Assembly: GCA_016874685.1 (NCBI GenBank)
Contig: VGTM01000001.1
Coordinates: forward strand, 1 to 64,000
Source: Methanobacteriota archaeon
GTDB taxonomy: Archaea; Methanobacteriota; Methanobacteria; Methanobacteriales; Methanobacteriaceae
Reading direction: 5' to 3'
DNA length: 64,000 nt
This document shows positions 49,076 through 57,849 of the stretch, one piece after another (the first letter of the stretch is position 1; the number at the start of each line of letters is the position of its first letter). Under the pieces are notes generated by a model that made no database searches, was not told the DNA's origin, and saw only the letters and a list, made by a program, of their open reading frames with translations. Both the position numbers and the translations under genes were made by a program.

Positions 49076-49474
49076 TTAAACGATTATACTTGCAGCACTT
49101 CCCACACTTGGCCATCTGTCTGCTGCTTCCTTGGCAACTGGTCCTCTAACTTCAGAACCTTTTAATACACCGTCTAGACTTACTATAACAGCAGCATTAT
49201 CCTCAAACTTGACCCTTAAGCCATCAGCTCTCCTGTATTCCTTTTTTTGACGGACAACTACCGCTGTTAAAACTTCTTTCCTCATGTCCACTGTTCCTTT
49301 TTTTACAGAGATGATGATCATATCACCAACACCTGCAGTGGCAAGTCTTCTTCTGACTCCTTTGTATCCCTTAACAGATACTATCTCAACCTCTCTAGCA
49401 CCTGTGTTATCAACACATTGAAGTCTGGCGCCAATGGGCAGTGCTTTGGTAACGTTTGATGTGATAGCTTTCAT
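49076..49474 (-). CDS. rpl14: 50S ribosomal protein L14
   Basis: 132 residues. The L14 barrel shows [40 protein letters not shown] and [20 protein letters not shown]. It starts 1 nt after the rps17 stop; the SD lies within rps17, so translation is coupled. Confidence 0.96.
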   Translation of the reverse strand: MKAITSNVTKALPIGARLQCVDNTGAREVEIVSVKGYKGVRRRLATAGVGDMIIISVKKGTVDMRKEVLTAVVVRQKKEYRRADGLRVKFEDNAAVIVSLDGVLKGSEVRGPVAKEAADRWPSVGSAASIIV

Positions 49475-49475
49475 T

Positions 49476-49796
49476 CTATTTCTCTCCTTTCACCTCTACC
49501 ACAACAAAATGTTTTGTTTTACTCAGTGGCCTGCACTCTGCAATTTTTACGGCATCCCCAACATTAACTTGTATACAGTCAGGTTTATGCGCATTTATTT
49601 TTGATCTTCTTTTTTCATATCTCTCATATTTTCTTATAAACTTGTAAAAACTTCTTTCAACTGTAATAGTCCTTTCTGCCTTGTCACTGGTAACAATTCC
49701 CTCCAATATCTGACCTCTTACTGGAAGACTTCCATGAAAAGGACAGTTAGGATCATCACACTTTGATTTAGGTTCTGAAACGTCAATGCCAACCAT
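49476..49796 (-). CDS. rps17: 30S ribosomal protein S17
   Basis: 106 residues, archaeal S17 with N-terminal extension containing [20 protein letters not shown], a conserved Cys/His element. The OB-fold part is [20 protein letters not shown] and [29 protein letters not shown] precedes the ATG. It follows the RNase P gene by 12 nt. Confidence 0.96.
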   Translation of the reverse strand: MVGIDVSEPKSKCDDPNCPFHGSLPVRGQILEGIVTSDKAERTITVERSFYKFIRKYERYEKRRSKINAHKPDCIQVNVGDAVKIAECRPLSKTKHFVVVEVKGEK

Positions 49797-49808
49797 ATTA
49801 TCACCGAT

Positions 49809-50093
49809 TCACCAAAAATTTTTAAATTTCTTTTTTATTCTGTCTTCGGGACGGGCTAAAATGACATTGCCCTGAATTTCAACTATTTTCCCGGATGGTA
49901 ATTTAAAATGAAAAGTTGCAATATTTTTTGGAACTATCTTCTCAGTTCCATCTTCTTGTTCGATTGAGATTGTGTTCTTAGTCTCATCAACAACTTTTCC
50001 TTCAATTCCAATAAATCCTGCATGTGAACTATCCACCACCATGACATGGAGTCCTATTAGCTCATGCCGGAATATATTCTGTGGAGTGATCAT
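49809..50093 (-). CDS. rnp1: Ribonuclease P protein component 1 (Rpp29/Pop4)
   Basis: 94-residue Sm-like barrel subunit of archaeal RNase P, needed for tRNA 5' processing. Shows TPQNIFRHELIGLHVMVVDS, IEGKVVDETKNTISIEQEDG and the C-terminal QGNVILARPEDRIKKKFKNF. Its location between sui1 and rps17 is the standard euryarchaeal place. Confidence 0.95.
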   Translation of the reverse strand: MITPQNIFRHELIGLHVMVVDSSHAGFIGIEGKVVDETKNTISIEQEDGTEKIVPKNIATFHFKLPSGKIVEIQGNVILARPEDRIKKKFKNFW

Positions 50094-50097
50094 TTTA

Positions 50098-50403
50098 TTA
50101 TCTTATTTCAATTGTATCTGAAGAAAACCCTAAACTTGCCAGAACTTCTTTGACCTTCCGTTTATGATCCCCTTGAAGTTCAATCTGACTGTTTTTTGAT
50201 GTTCCTCCACAAGCACATCGCGCCTTAAGTTCCTTTGTAAGCTCTTTTATATCAATGTCGTGCTCGTCTATCCCTTCTACAATAGTCATAAGTTTTCCAA
50301 ATCTTCTTCTTACAGTGTAGACTTTAACTGTTTGAACTTCTCTAGCTATTTCTTCACAAACACAAAGTTCATTTGGAAGACCACAAATTTCACATATTTC
50401 CAT
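50098..50403 (-). CDS. Translation initiation factor aIF1 (SUI1 family)
   Basis: 101 residues. N-terminal cysteine cluster [16 protein letters not shown] (typical of archaeal aIF1) followed by the SUI1 domain: [40 protein letters not shown] and [20 protein letters not shown]. It monitors start-codon selection on the 30S subunit. Starts 5 nt after rpl29. Confidence 0.95.
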   Translation of the reverse strand: MEICEICGLPNELCVCEEIAREVQTVKVYTVRRRFGKLMTIVEGIDEHDIDIKELTKELKARCACGGTSKNSQIELQGDHKRKVKEVLASLGFSSDTIEIR

Positions 50404-50408
50404 CGATT

Positions 50409-50615
50409 TTATTTCTCCTTTTGTTTTTGGTTTATTATAGTATGAACGCGAGCAATTGTTCTCTTAAGTTCCCTGATTTTCCCTGGATTCTCATAAACTC
50501 CGGCAGCAGCACTTTTTGAAACATTTTTCGCATATTCTGCTTTCAGTTCATCCAGCTTTTTTTGAATTTCTTCTATCTCCATTTCTTGTATTTCTTTGCT
50601 CCTTAATATCACCAT
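50409..50615 (-). CDS. rpl29: 50S ribosomal protein L29
   Basis: 68 residues, all helical: [60 protein letters not shown]. It follows the long S3 gene by 38 nt and precedes the aIF1 gene, the conserved S3-L29-SUI1 order. Confidence 0.95.
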   Translation of the reverse strand: MVILRSKEIQEMEIEEIQKKLDELKAEYAKNVSKSAAAGVYENPGKIRELKRTIARVHTIINQKQKEK

Positions 50616-50653
50616 TTCATTCCATCCCTTTTATAATTTATGTTTATCATATC

Positions 50654-51550
50654 TTAATTTGATTTCTCCGGCTTTTCAATAGGTTTTTCTTCTGTTTCGT
50701 CTTTTTTGGTCTTTTCTTCCTGTTTTTTGGGCTTGTCTTCAATTTGTTCTTTTTTCGGTGTTTCTTCGGTGATTTCTATTTCTGAACTTTTCTTTTCTTC
50801 TTCATTCTCTTTGGTAATCTCTTCAACAACTTCACTGGTTTCTATGGTCTCTAAGGTTTCTGAAATCTCTACAGATTCTATATCCTCATCATCAGATTCA
50901 GCTGGTTTTTCGGTTTTTAAAGTCTCCATAACAGTATCAACAGTGGTTTTTTCTTTTGGAGGTATTTTAATTTCAACTTTGTCAGGTAAAATTACGTTTG
51001 GTGGCATAATCCGCACATATATTCCCAAAACACCAGGTTTTAGTTGAACTGTCGCAAACCCCTCCTTTACAAATCTGGTGGATGGTTCACCACAACGCTT
51101 TATATAACCGTCGGTAAATTTTGCACATGCTGATCTTGCACCTCTTATCTTACCAGAGATCGTGACCTCAACTCCCTGCGCTCCAGCTCCCATTATTCTT
51201 CGAAGTGCAGTATAAGCAACTCTTCTAAAATGCATGCCACGCTGTAACATGGAAGCAATTTTATAAGCCATTATTTTAGGGTTAAGCTCAGGAACTTCCA
51301 CTTCCTTAACTTCGACCTGTGGATTTTCCAGACCATATTCTATTTTTAAATTTTGAGTAATATTCCGAACAGTTTTTCCACCTCTTCCAATGACCATCCC
51401 AGGGCGTTCAGCATAAACTACAACCATCGTACCTAAAGGAGTTACCTGAATCTCCATTCCACCATAACCTGCTCTTTGAAGCTCATTTTCGAGATATTCA
51501 TCGATTCTTGTCCTTCTTAGACCTTCAGTGACAAAATCTTTTTCAATCAT
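50654..51550 (-). CDS. rps3: 30S ribosomal protein S3 with long acidic/Lys-Glu C-terminal tail
   Basis: 298 residues. The first ~205 are canonical: IEKDFVTEGLRRTRIDEYLE, KH domain PGMVIGRGGKTVRNITQNLK, and GARSACAKFTDGYIKRCGEP. The last ~90 are a low-complexity Glu/Lys/Thr/Ser tail (SVEISETLETIETSEVVEEI, ending EEKPIEKPEKSN). Archaeal S3 often ends with a short charged tail, but this one is long. It starts 3 nt after rpl22. Confidence 0.96.
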   Translation of the reverse strand: MIEKDFVTEGLRRTRIDEYLENELQRAGYGGMEIQVTPLGTMVVVYAERPGMVIGRGGKTVRNITQNLKIEYGLENPQVEVKEVEVPELNPKIMAYKIASMLQRGMHFRRVAYTALRRIMGAGAQGVEVTISGKIRGARSACAKFTDGYIKRCGEPSTRFVKEGFATVQLKPGVLGIYVRIMPPNVILPDKVEIKIPPKEKTTVDTVMETLKTEKPAESDDEDIESVEISETLETIETSEVVEEITKENEEEKKSSEIEITEETPKKEQIEDKPKKQEEKTKKDETEEKPIEKPEKSN

Positions 51551-51553
51551 TGT

Positions 51554-52015
51554 TTATGCCTCCCCTATAACTATCTGGATGTGCGTGGTGGGGGTGTTAA
51601 ATGGACTGGCTCTTCCGAATGCTCGGGGGGTCCATCCACGTATTACATACCCCTTATGACTCGAGATATGTATAATTTTAAGATTTTCAGTATCAAGGCC
51701 TTTATATTCAGCATTGGCTTCAGCGTTTTTAAGAACGTTTAATATTTGTCTTACAGCTTTTATTGGATATCTACCACTGGGCCATCCTTTTAAACCTTTT
51801 CTATGGGCTACTTTTTTGTTATGTCGCTTAAATGCCACTGGTTCTTCCATTTGAGTTACTTTATCTAGATACTCCTTGGCATTTTCAAGTTTCATCCCCC
51901 GAATCTCTCTGCATATTTCAACAGCATGTTTTGGGGAGATTTTGAGTGACCTCCCAATTGCTTTCGCTGTTTTTCCATTATAATCATCTGTATAAGCGTA
52001 TTCAATCTTTGCCAT
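51554..52015 (-). CDS. rpl22: 50S ribosomal protein L22
   Basis: 153 residues; archaeal L22 with the loop lining the exit tunnel. Shows [60 protein letters not shown] and the tip [20 protein letters not shown]. Starts 12 nt after rps19. Confidence 0.96.
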   Translation of the reverse strand: MAKIEYAYTDDYNGKTAKAIGRSLKISPKHAVEICREIRGMKLENAKEYLDKVTQMEEPVAFKRHNKKVAHRKGLKGWPSGRYPIKAVRQILNVLKNAEANAEYKGLDTENLKIIHISSHKGYVIRGWTPRAFGRASPFNTPTTHIQIVIGEA

Positions 52016-52027
52016 TCTATTTTCTCC

Positions 52028-52438
52028 TTATTTAAGAGGCACAAACATCGATGACCTTGTAGCTCCCATTCCAGGATCTCCGTGTTCTACCTTCCTCCGG
52101 GTAGGTGCAAATTCCCCAAAATAGTGTCCAATCATTTCTGGTTGTATTTGGACTTCCAGGAACTCTTTTCCATTATGGATACCAAAAGTCAACCCAACCA
52201 TCTCAGGAAGGATGATCATATCTCTGCTATGGGTTTTAATGACCTGGGGTCTTCCCCCCTGTTCTTCTTTCTTTTTTATCTTTCTTATTTTCTCTAATAT
52301 CTTTTTTTGCCTTGGTAAAAATCCCTTCTTTAGAGATCTTCTTGGTCTAGATGGAAAAAGCTGTATAACATTATCTAAAGGCATCTTTTGTAACTCTTCT
52401 AATGTATGGCTACGATACATAAATTCTTTTCTAGCCAA
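52028..52438 (-). CDS. rps19: 30S ribosomal protein S19
   Basis: 136 residues, archaeal form. Starts [20 protein letters not shown]; the core contains [40 protein letters not shown] and the terminal [18 protein letters not shown]. Starts 23 nt after rpl2 with GGAGGTGAATAC as SD. Confidence 0.96.
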   Translation of the reverse strand: MARKEFMYRSHTLEELQKMPLDNVIQLFPSRPRRSLKKGFLPRQKKILEKIRKIKKKEEQGGRPQVIKTHSRDMIILPEMVGLTFGIHNGKEFLEVQIQPEMIGHYFGEFAPTRRKVEHGDPGMGATRSSMFVPLK

Positions 52439-52461
52439 GTATTCACCTCCTAATATTCATA

Positions 52462-53187
52462 TTATCTTCTTTTCCCTGTTCTTCTAGCAGCAATTGAACC
52501 AACTTTTCTTCCAGGTGGCGCATGCCTTGAAATTGTAGTTGGTCTCCCTGGATGTTGTCTATTTCCACCACCATGCGGGTGATTCACCGCATTCATGGCC
52601 ACTCCCCTCACAGTTACACTTTTTTTACCTTTTGCCTTCAAAGCGTGGTGTTTTTTACCTGCCTTAAGGAATGGTTTTTCTTTTCTTCCCCCTCCAGCTA
52701 CTACACCAACTGTTGCTCTGCAAAAAGGATTAAATGCCTTTAATTCGCCAGATGGCAGTTCAACTACTGCTTTATCCACATCATGAGTGATCAAAGAAGC
52801 ATAAGTACCAGAAGATCTAACTAACTTTCCACCATCTCCTGGATTATTCTCAAGATTGTATATAGGTGTACCCTCTGGAATTTCAGCAAGTGGTAGTGAA
52901 TTTCCGGCTTTAATAGGGGCTGAAATTCCGCATACTATCTCATCATTTATCTTAATACTTTCTGGTGCTAATATAAGGCTCTTCTCACCATTTTCATATT
53001 TTACCTGTGCTAAAGGAGCGCTTCTTCCAGGATCATGGATTATATCCTGCACTTTTCCCTTCAAATATCCTTCTTTTTCTATTTTATCATATGAACGGTA
53101 GGCAATTTTTCCTTTAAAACGGTGGGATGCACTTTTATAAGTGGGAGTCCCTCTCCCCCTTCTTTGAGTCTTTAAACGTTTTCCCAT
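52462..53187 (-). CDS. rpl2: 50S ribosomal protein L2
   Basis: About 241 residues; central to the peptidyl transferase region and subunit joining. Shows GKRLKTQRRGRGTPTYKSAS, NNPGDGGKLVRSSGTYASLI, and the invariant MNAVNHPHGGGNRQHPGRPT. ATG at 53187 follows GGAGGAGAAAAA; the ATG at 53202 precedes that SD and is rejected. Confidence 0.96.
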   Translation of the reverse strand: MGKRLKTQRRGRGTPTYKSASHRFKGKIAYRSYDKIEKEGYLKGKVQDIIHDPGRSAPLAQVKYENGEKSLILAPESIKINDEIVCGISAPIKAGNSLPLAEIPEGTPIYNLENNPGDGGKLVRSSGTYASLITHDVDKAVVELPSGELKAFNPFCRATVGVVAGGGRKEKPFLKAGKKHHALKAKGKKSVTVRGVAMNAVNHPHGGGNRQHPGRPTTISRHAPPGRKVGSIAARRTGKRR

Positions 53188-53269
53188 TTTTTTCTCCTCC
53201 ATTATGACATTATAATAATTATTTTTGACATATCCCCAAGTCTGAATTGTAATCCAGATTTTGAATACT

Positions 53270-53536
53270 TTAGAATACTCCTATCTTCACCGCTATATCC
53301 TCGGCTTTGTGCTCCTTGGCGAGTTTTATATAGGCTATCTTTTTACCATTTGAACTAATTTGGGTGTTAACTCTTTCCACCTTTACAGCAAAAAGATCTT
53401 CAAAAGCACTTTTTATCTGGGATTTATCCGTTTTTCTCAATACTACAAATGTCAATTCATTATTCTGATCTATTAGATTCATGGTTTTTTCTGTTACATG
53501 TGGTTTGATTATTACTGAATAAGGATCCATTTTCAC
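53270..53536 (-). CDS. rpl23: 50S ribosomal protein L23
   Basis: 88 residues; docking site for SRP and other exit-tunnel factors. Shows DPYSVIIKPHVTEKTMNLID, ELTFVVLRKTDKSQIKSAFE and LFAVKVERVNTQISSNGKKI. It follows rpl4 by 73 nt, in the conserved L3-L4-L23-L2 order. Confidence 0.96.
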   Translation of the reverse strand: MKMDPYSVIIKPHVTEKTMNLIDQNNELTFVVLRKTDKSQIKSAFEDLFAVKVERVNTQISSNGKKIAYIKLAKEHKAEDIAVKIGVF

Positions 53537-53609
53537 ACATCCTCTATGAATATAACATAATATTCTTGAATTATATTATTGGAATTCTATTAAATTTAAT
53601 GGAACATTT

Positions 53610-54392
53610 CTATTGGAACAACTCCCCCAATTTTTCAAGCGCTGATTTTGTGTATATAGTAAGCCTTCCAGGATGAGTCCCTGGAGCTAAAAGTTCTACA
53701 TTCAAATTTTCCACAACTACAACATCTACACCGGGATGGTTCCTTGCTCCCATACTTATTCCTTTATCTTCTCCAACTACTATAAGCGGTCCAACTGGAG
53801 ATTTATATTTCCTACCTCTCGTCTTACCTTTTCCGGCTCTTATCTTCTTCCCAGTTTTCGCCCTTATTATATCATCAATTAAACCGAATTTTTTGAATAT
53901 GTCTCTTGTATCTTTTGTTTTTTTGACTTTGCAAAGTTCATCATCCACTATAAACGGAATTTGAGGTATATTTTCAATTTTATGCCCTCTTTCTTCCACA
54001 ATATCATTATTTTTTGTGGCAGCAATGGCTGATCTTATTGCTAATCTCCTCTCTTTTCTGTTAATTTTTTCATGAATAACTTTATTTGGTCTTGGCGGAT
54101 GTGCTCTTCTACCACCTACGGCTTGAGGTGCAAAGGCAGCTTTTGATGCAGCTGGATGCCTACTTCCCTTTACACGCCTTATCATTGCTAAACCCCGTCC
54201 CGCACCAAAAGATTCAGCACTTGTTCTTTTTCCTGCCATAGGATTAGTTCCCCAAGGTTGAATCCTGGCTGTCTGTGATGATATTACCGCTCTTTTGATA
54301 AGATCTGGTCTAAATTCTTCATAGAAAATTTCTGGCATCTCAATTTCGTCTATGACTTCACCATCTAACGAATATACTTTGATCTTCTCCAT
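53610..54392 (-). CDS. rpl4: 50S ribosomal protein L4 (L1e)
   Basis: 260 residues. Starts [20 protein letters not shown], then tunnel-loop segment [40 protein letters not shown] and [20 protein letters not shown]. It is 17 nt after rpl3. Archaeal/eukaryotic version (L1e-like) by its insertions and length. Confidence 0.96.
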   Translation of the reverse strand: MEKIKVYSLDGEVIDEIEMPEIFYEEFRPDLIKRAVISSQTARIQPWGTNPMAGKRTSAESFGAGRGLAMIRRVKGSRHPAASKAAFAPQAVGGRRAHPPRPNKVIHEKINRKERRLAIRSAIAATKNNDIVEERGHKIENIPQIPFIVDDELCKVKKTKDTRDIFKKFGLIDDIIRAKTGKKIRAGKGKTRGRKYKSPVGPLIVVGEDKGISMGARNHPGVDVVVVENLNVELLAPGTHPGRLTIYTKSALEKLGELFQ

Positions 54393-54409
54393 TTGAATAC
54401 ACCTTTAAT

Positions 54410-55429
54410 CTAAACTCCTTGTTTCGACGCTGTGCTGATATATGAAATCTGAGGCGCATCGTTCTGTTTTCCATGAGGTCTTATAGCCTTTCGCAATACC
54501 ACCAGTCTTTTTGAAGGACCAGGAATTGAACCCTTTATCATGATATAATCATTTTTTACCAGACCATATTTCACAAATCCGCCTTTGGGATTTACATCTT
54601 CAACTTCAGATGATTCCCCTATCTTTAATATTTTTTTGTTGTATTCTGTTCTTTTATGATATCCCATCTGACCAGCCTGTGGAACGGTCCACATTGTCCT
54701 TGATGGGGACCATGGCCCTAAAGAACCAACATGCCGGCCTTTACTACTTCTTGCAGCTTTTCCGTACTGTATTTTGATACCCCATCTTTTTACCGGTCCC
54801 TGGAATCCTTTTCCTTTGGTGACCGCAACAGAATCAACATGTTCCCCATCAGCAAAAACTTCTTTTGCAGTTATTTCTTTACCAAAAATCTCTATAGCAT
54901 AATCAAGTTTTTCCTCAATGGTGCTTCCACCGATTCCACATTCAATTATCTCTGGCTTCTTTTTAGGAACGCTGGTGAGTTTTGGTTTTGTGTGAATAAG
55001 AACTCTCAGCTCTGCAATTTCATCAATATTTTCCTTTAGCTTTTCTAAATTAGCTTTCTTAACTTTTCTATCATATTTTTCAGGTAAAGTTATTTTTCTT
55101 TCAAGATCTTCATCCAGATCATCTTCAAGGATATCCATCATCGCCTTCAGCCCATTTGTAGTTCTTCTATAGGCTCTTATACCCATAACAACCACAGGTG
55201 GAATTTCCAGTATGGTTACTGGAGTTGATATTTCCATACCCTCTGTTGGTGAGTTTTTTCTATTATCAAGCATCAGGACATGAGTCATCCCAACCTTATA
55301 TCCAGCAAGACCAAGCAATCTTGGCTCATCCGCCGCAGGCCAAGATTTAATTCCTGGAGTCTCCCTAGAAGCCCTTTTTCTAGGACTAAATGCCAATGAT
55401 CCTTTTCTTGGATGGTGATGTCTAGCCAT
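54410..55429 (-). CDS. rpl3: 50S ribosomal protein L3
   Basis: 339 residues, the long archaeal L3. Starts ARHHHPRKGSLAFSPRKRAS, followed by GLAGYKVGMTHVLMLDNRKN, VTKGKGFQGPVKRWGIKIQY, HVGSLGPWSPSRTMWTVPQA and GSIPGPSKRLVVLRKAIRPH. GGAGGTAAATTAA precedes the ATG. It is the first ribosomal-protein gene of the block, 39 nt after the SPOUT gene. Confidence 0.97.
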   Translation of the reverse strand: MARHHHPRKGSLAFSPRKRASRETPGIKSWPAADEPRLLGLAGYKVGMTHVLMLDNRKNSPTEGMEISTPVTILEIPPVVVMGIRAYRRTTNGLKAMMDILEDDLDEDLERKITLPEKYDRKVKKANLEKLKENIDEIAELRVLIHTKPKLTSVPKKKPEIIECGIGGSTIEEKLDYAIEIFGKEITAKEVFADGEHVDSVAVTKGKGFQGPVKRWGIKIQYGKAARSSKGRHVGSLGPWSPSRTMWTVPQAGQMGYHKRTEYNKKILKIGESSEVEDVNPKGGFVKYGLVKNDYIMIKGSIPGPSKRLVVLRKAIRPHGKQNDAPQISYISTASKQGV

Positions 55430-55468
55430 TTAATTTACCTCCTTACATATCATAGATTTTCAATCATC

Positions 55469-56284
55469 CTAAGTTTCTATGTTTAAAAGTACATTAAACA
55501 CAGATAATGTTGCTAAAACCGCCTCTTCAGTCCTTACAGTTTCAGTCCCTTGTGAAGGGACTGTGTTTAATTCAAGATCCATAATTTCTTTTTTGTCCCC
55601 GAGAATTTCATGTAAGCCTGAATAAGGACTGCCAAACAAAATTGCCAAATGTTTGGCATTTTTTGTCTTACTTTTTACTTCATCTAAAATAGAAGTGATG
55701 GTCACAGCATATCTGGAAGTTCCAATAACCAAACTCGGTTTAACCTCCATTATGCTTTCATACAAATCATTACAAGTAGATAAAGTCTCATATCCCCAGT
55801 AAACATCAGGTGTATCTGGTTCGATTATAATCTCTTTTGCTAGCTTCTTTATTTTAAAGCTTACAATCTGATTAACAGTGAGTTTCTCCTTACAGAGTGC
55901 CAGCTTTTCTGCCCCAACATCAACAACAGTGCCTTTCTTTGTTCTCTTTAAGGTTAAACCCTGTCTGAAATCGCCTTCTTTGGGTATTTCAGTGGGGTGA
56001 TGTGGAGTTCTCAATGGTGGGAGAATTCCAACATGTTTTAACTCCTTTTTTATGGGAAAAACCTTCTTTCTAAGGTATTGGGGTGTATTCATATATGTGA
56101 GAATATTACTTATAAACTTTGCCTCTTCAGGGTCTGTGTTGTCGTTGTAGATAACAATCCTATCTGCTTTGAATATAGCTGCAGATCTCCCGATTATACC
56201 TACCTTATAGGTTTTTAATCTTAAGTCTTTTGTTTCCACAGTTAATGAATCTGGGATAAAGATGGATAGTTGCCTATTTCTCAT
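55469..56284 (-). CDS. SPOUT-fold RNA methyltransferase-like protein (DUF171/COG2106)
   Basis: 271 residues, orthologue of the Methanothermobacter MTH1 protein that heads the same operon. A SPOUT knot-fold methyltransferase domain is interrupted by an OB-like insert (FRQGLTLKRTKKGTVVDVGA, ~105-165). C-terminal knot elements are VIGTSRYAVTITSILDEV, HLAILFGSPYSGLHEILG and LNTVPSQGTETVRTEEAVLA. The eukaryotic relative SPOUT1/CENP-32 modifies rRNA; the archaeal substrate is unknown to me. Its leader contains the superoperon promoter. Confidence 0.9.
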   Translation of the reverse strand: MRNRQLSIFIPDSLTVETKDLRLKTYKVGIIGRSAAIFKADRIVIYNDNTDPEEAKFISNILTYMNTPQYLRKKVFPIKKELKHVGILPPLRTPHHPTEIPKEGDFRQGLTLKRTKKGTVVDVGAEKLALCKEKLTVNQIVSFKIKKLAKEIIIEPDTPDVYWGYETLSTCNDLYESIMEVKPSLVIGTSRYAVTITSILDEVKSKTKNAKHLAILFGSPYSGLHEILGDKKEIMDLELNTVPSQGTETVRTEEAVLATLSVFNVLLNIET

Positions 56285-56360
56285 CTTTCAATATTGGTTT
56301 TCATCTATTATAAATATTATGTATATAGACATATCCCTAACTAACCTATTCTCATATTTA

Positions 56361-56438
56361 CATAGTATTTAAAAATACCATGCTTAGGTTTCCACGATAT
56401 CCATAAAACCCAATAATTCAGCTTTTTACTGAATTATT
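56361..56438 (-). promoter_or_regulatory. Inverted repeats and promoter region upstream of the ribosomal superoperon
   Basis: Two dyads lie between the METTL5-like gene and the superoperon. The near-perfect one at 56361-56382 (CATAGTATTT, AA, AAATACCATG; 9 of 10 pairs) includes a TATA-like TTTTTAAATAC. The perfect 10-bp one at 56412-56421 and 56429-56438 (AATAATTCAG/CTGAATTATT, 7-nt loop) could be a terminator hairpin for the upstream gene or an operator. TATA-like elements also lie nearer the start, at about 56310-56330. Confidence 0.45.
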
Positions 56439-56491
56439 ACTGAATATATATTGGCTTGAAAAAGTTTGTCAATAATATATAATATATCTAT

Positions 56492-57133
56492 CTATTCTTC
56501 GAGTCGTTCAACTCTGACTACTACCACATCCACAAGTATCATTTCTTTTTTATGAAAATTATATGTTTGATAAATGGGAAATCGGTAATATAACTTATGT
56601 GTCACCATTCCTCCGTGTAAATCAAAGAAATTCTCTACAAATTTTTCTGTCTCTTTTATATGGAAAGAATAGATAACCGGGGCAATTTCAACCGCTTTAC
56701 ACATGAAAATTCTGTCTGCTTCTTTTCTATGTGCCATTTGCACGCCAAATGGTGGATTTTGAATGACAGTGCCTGCACTTTCATGAAAATCACGAATATC
56801 TTTTGAAATAAAGTATGTAATGTCGCTTAAACCAAATTTTTCTGCCTGTGTTTTTGCTAATGCTATTGCATCAGAGTCTATATCCACACCTAAAGATTCT
56901 CTTGCCCCAAGTAATGCTGCGCCTATTGTAAAGATTCCTGTTCCACAACCTAAGTCCACAACCTTTTTATCTTCTATATCACCAAGAGTGTATGCATTCC
57001 AAAGAACGTCGGCTGCTATTCCTGCAGGAGTGGCGTATTGTTCCAGATGCACTTTTGGCACAGGATGGCGAAGAATTTGCTGTAGAGCGATTTCAAGATG
57101 CCTTTTTTTAGTGATTTTTAGGTTATTAATCAT
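56492..57133 (-). CDS. METTL5-like class I SAM-dependent RNA methyltransferase
   Basis: 213 residues, Rossmann-fold methyltransferase. SAM motif VVDLGCGTGIFTIGAALLGA (about residue 60), GVDIDSDAIALAKTQAEKFG, and catalytic TVIQNPPFGVQMAHRKEADR with NPPF, the mark of N6-adenine methyltransferases. The pattern around EQYATPAGIAADVLW and the NPPFG motif agrees with METTL5, the 18S rRNA m6A enzyme. The archaeal target is presumably rRNA but is inferred. Confidence 0.88.
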   Translation of the reverse strand: MINNLKITKKRHLEIALQQILRHPVPKVHLEQYATPAGIAADVLWNAYTLGDIEDKKVVDLGCGTGIFTIGAALLGARESLGVDIDSDAIALAKTQAEKFGLSDITYFISKDIRDFHESAGTVIQNPPFGVQMAHRKEADRIFMCKAVEIAPVIYSFHIKETEKFVENFFDLHGGMVTHKLYYRFPIYQTYNFHKKEMILVDVVVVRVERLEE

Positions 57134-57262
57134 TTAAAAAACCTTATTGAATTAAGAGGTCGAATATGAATTAATAAAAAACTGATTTGTAACTGCATAT
57201 AAAATTAAATTATTAAATTAACTTATAAGAATCTAATTATATATTTAATAAAATCTTTGTGC

Positions 57263-57372
57263 TCAGTTATTTGTATTTTCAAGAATTTTGTCTTTGGGGT
57301 GCATTTTAATAATTTTATCAAGGATTTCAATTTCCTCTTGATAATCATTCATTTCATGTAAACGTGCTTTAA
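57263..57372 (-). pseudogene. TPR-protein relic
   Basis: A short stretch translates as NLTFKARLHEMNDYQEEIEI followed by LDKIIKMHPKDKILE and a stop, a typical tetratricopeptide pattern (HEMNDYQEEIEILDKIIK...P). It has no start of its own and is joined directly to the transposase relic, so it is the 3' end of a gene cut by insertion or deletion. Confidence 0.5.
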
Positions 57373-57396
57373 AAGTTAAATTTGTTATAAAATGTG

Positions 57397-57756
57397 TTAT
57401 AATTTCTCCTTGATCAGAACTCCAACTTCCTTGGTGGTCCGATCATCTCTTTCATTCAAAATTTCTTTTAAATTGCCTTTTTGCTCATCAGTAAGTTTGG
57501 ATGGCCTTCCACAGCATATCAAGGTATTAATCCTTCATAACCTTCTTCATTCGATCTTTTCTGCCATATGTACCCCACTCTTTTGGTAACACCCGATTTT
57601 GAGGCTGCAACTTCCACTGAATCTCCAATATACCTGTTTTTTTGTGAAATGAAGCCTTTTCAAAACTTTCAAGCTCATTTCCAGCTTCTTGATCCTCTGA
57701 TCAAGTTCTTCCGCTGCCATCTTCCTTTTAATTTCAATTCTATCCCACTTATTCAT
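57397..57756 (-). mobile_element. IS630-type transposase relic (N-terminal part, frameshifted)
   Basis: From MNKWDRIEIKRKMAAEELDQ the frame reads RIKKLEMSLKVLKRLHFTKK, then changes frame: YIGDSVEVAASKSGVTKRVG, YIWQKRSNEEGYEGLIP, and after another shift GRPSKLTDEQKGNLKEILNE, RDDRTTKEVGVLIKEKL. This is the helix-turn-helix N-terminal domain of IS630/Tc1-type transposases; the DDE domain is missing. At least two frame changes make it a dead fragment. No terminal inverted repeats were found. Confidence 0.72.
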
Positions 57757-57849
57757 AATAATATCTGTGTAACAAACACGTATAAAAAGTTAAAATGTTT
57801 TCTAATGATTAAAAAAATTAAAATTTTATTTGATTTTGAGGGTTATAAA

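Noticed and set aside
57397-57756. Active IS630 element
   Set aside because: Only the N-terminal region remains, with frame changes and no DDE domain or inverted repeats.
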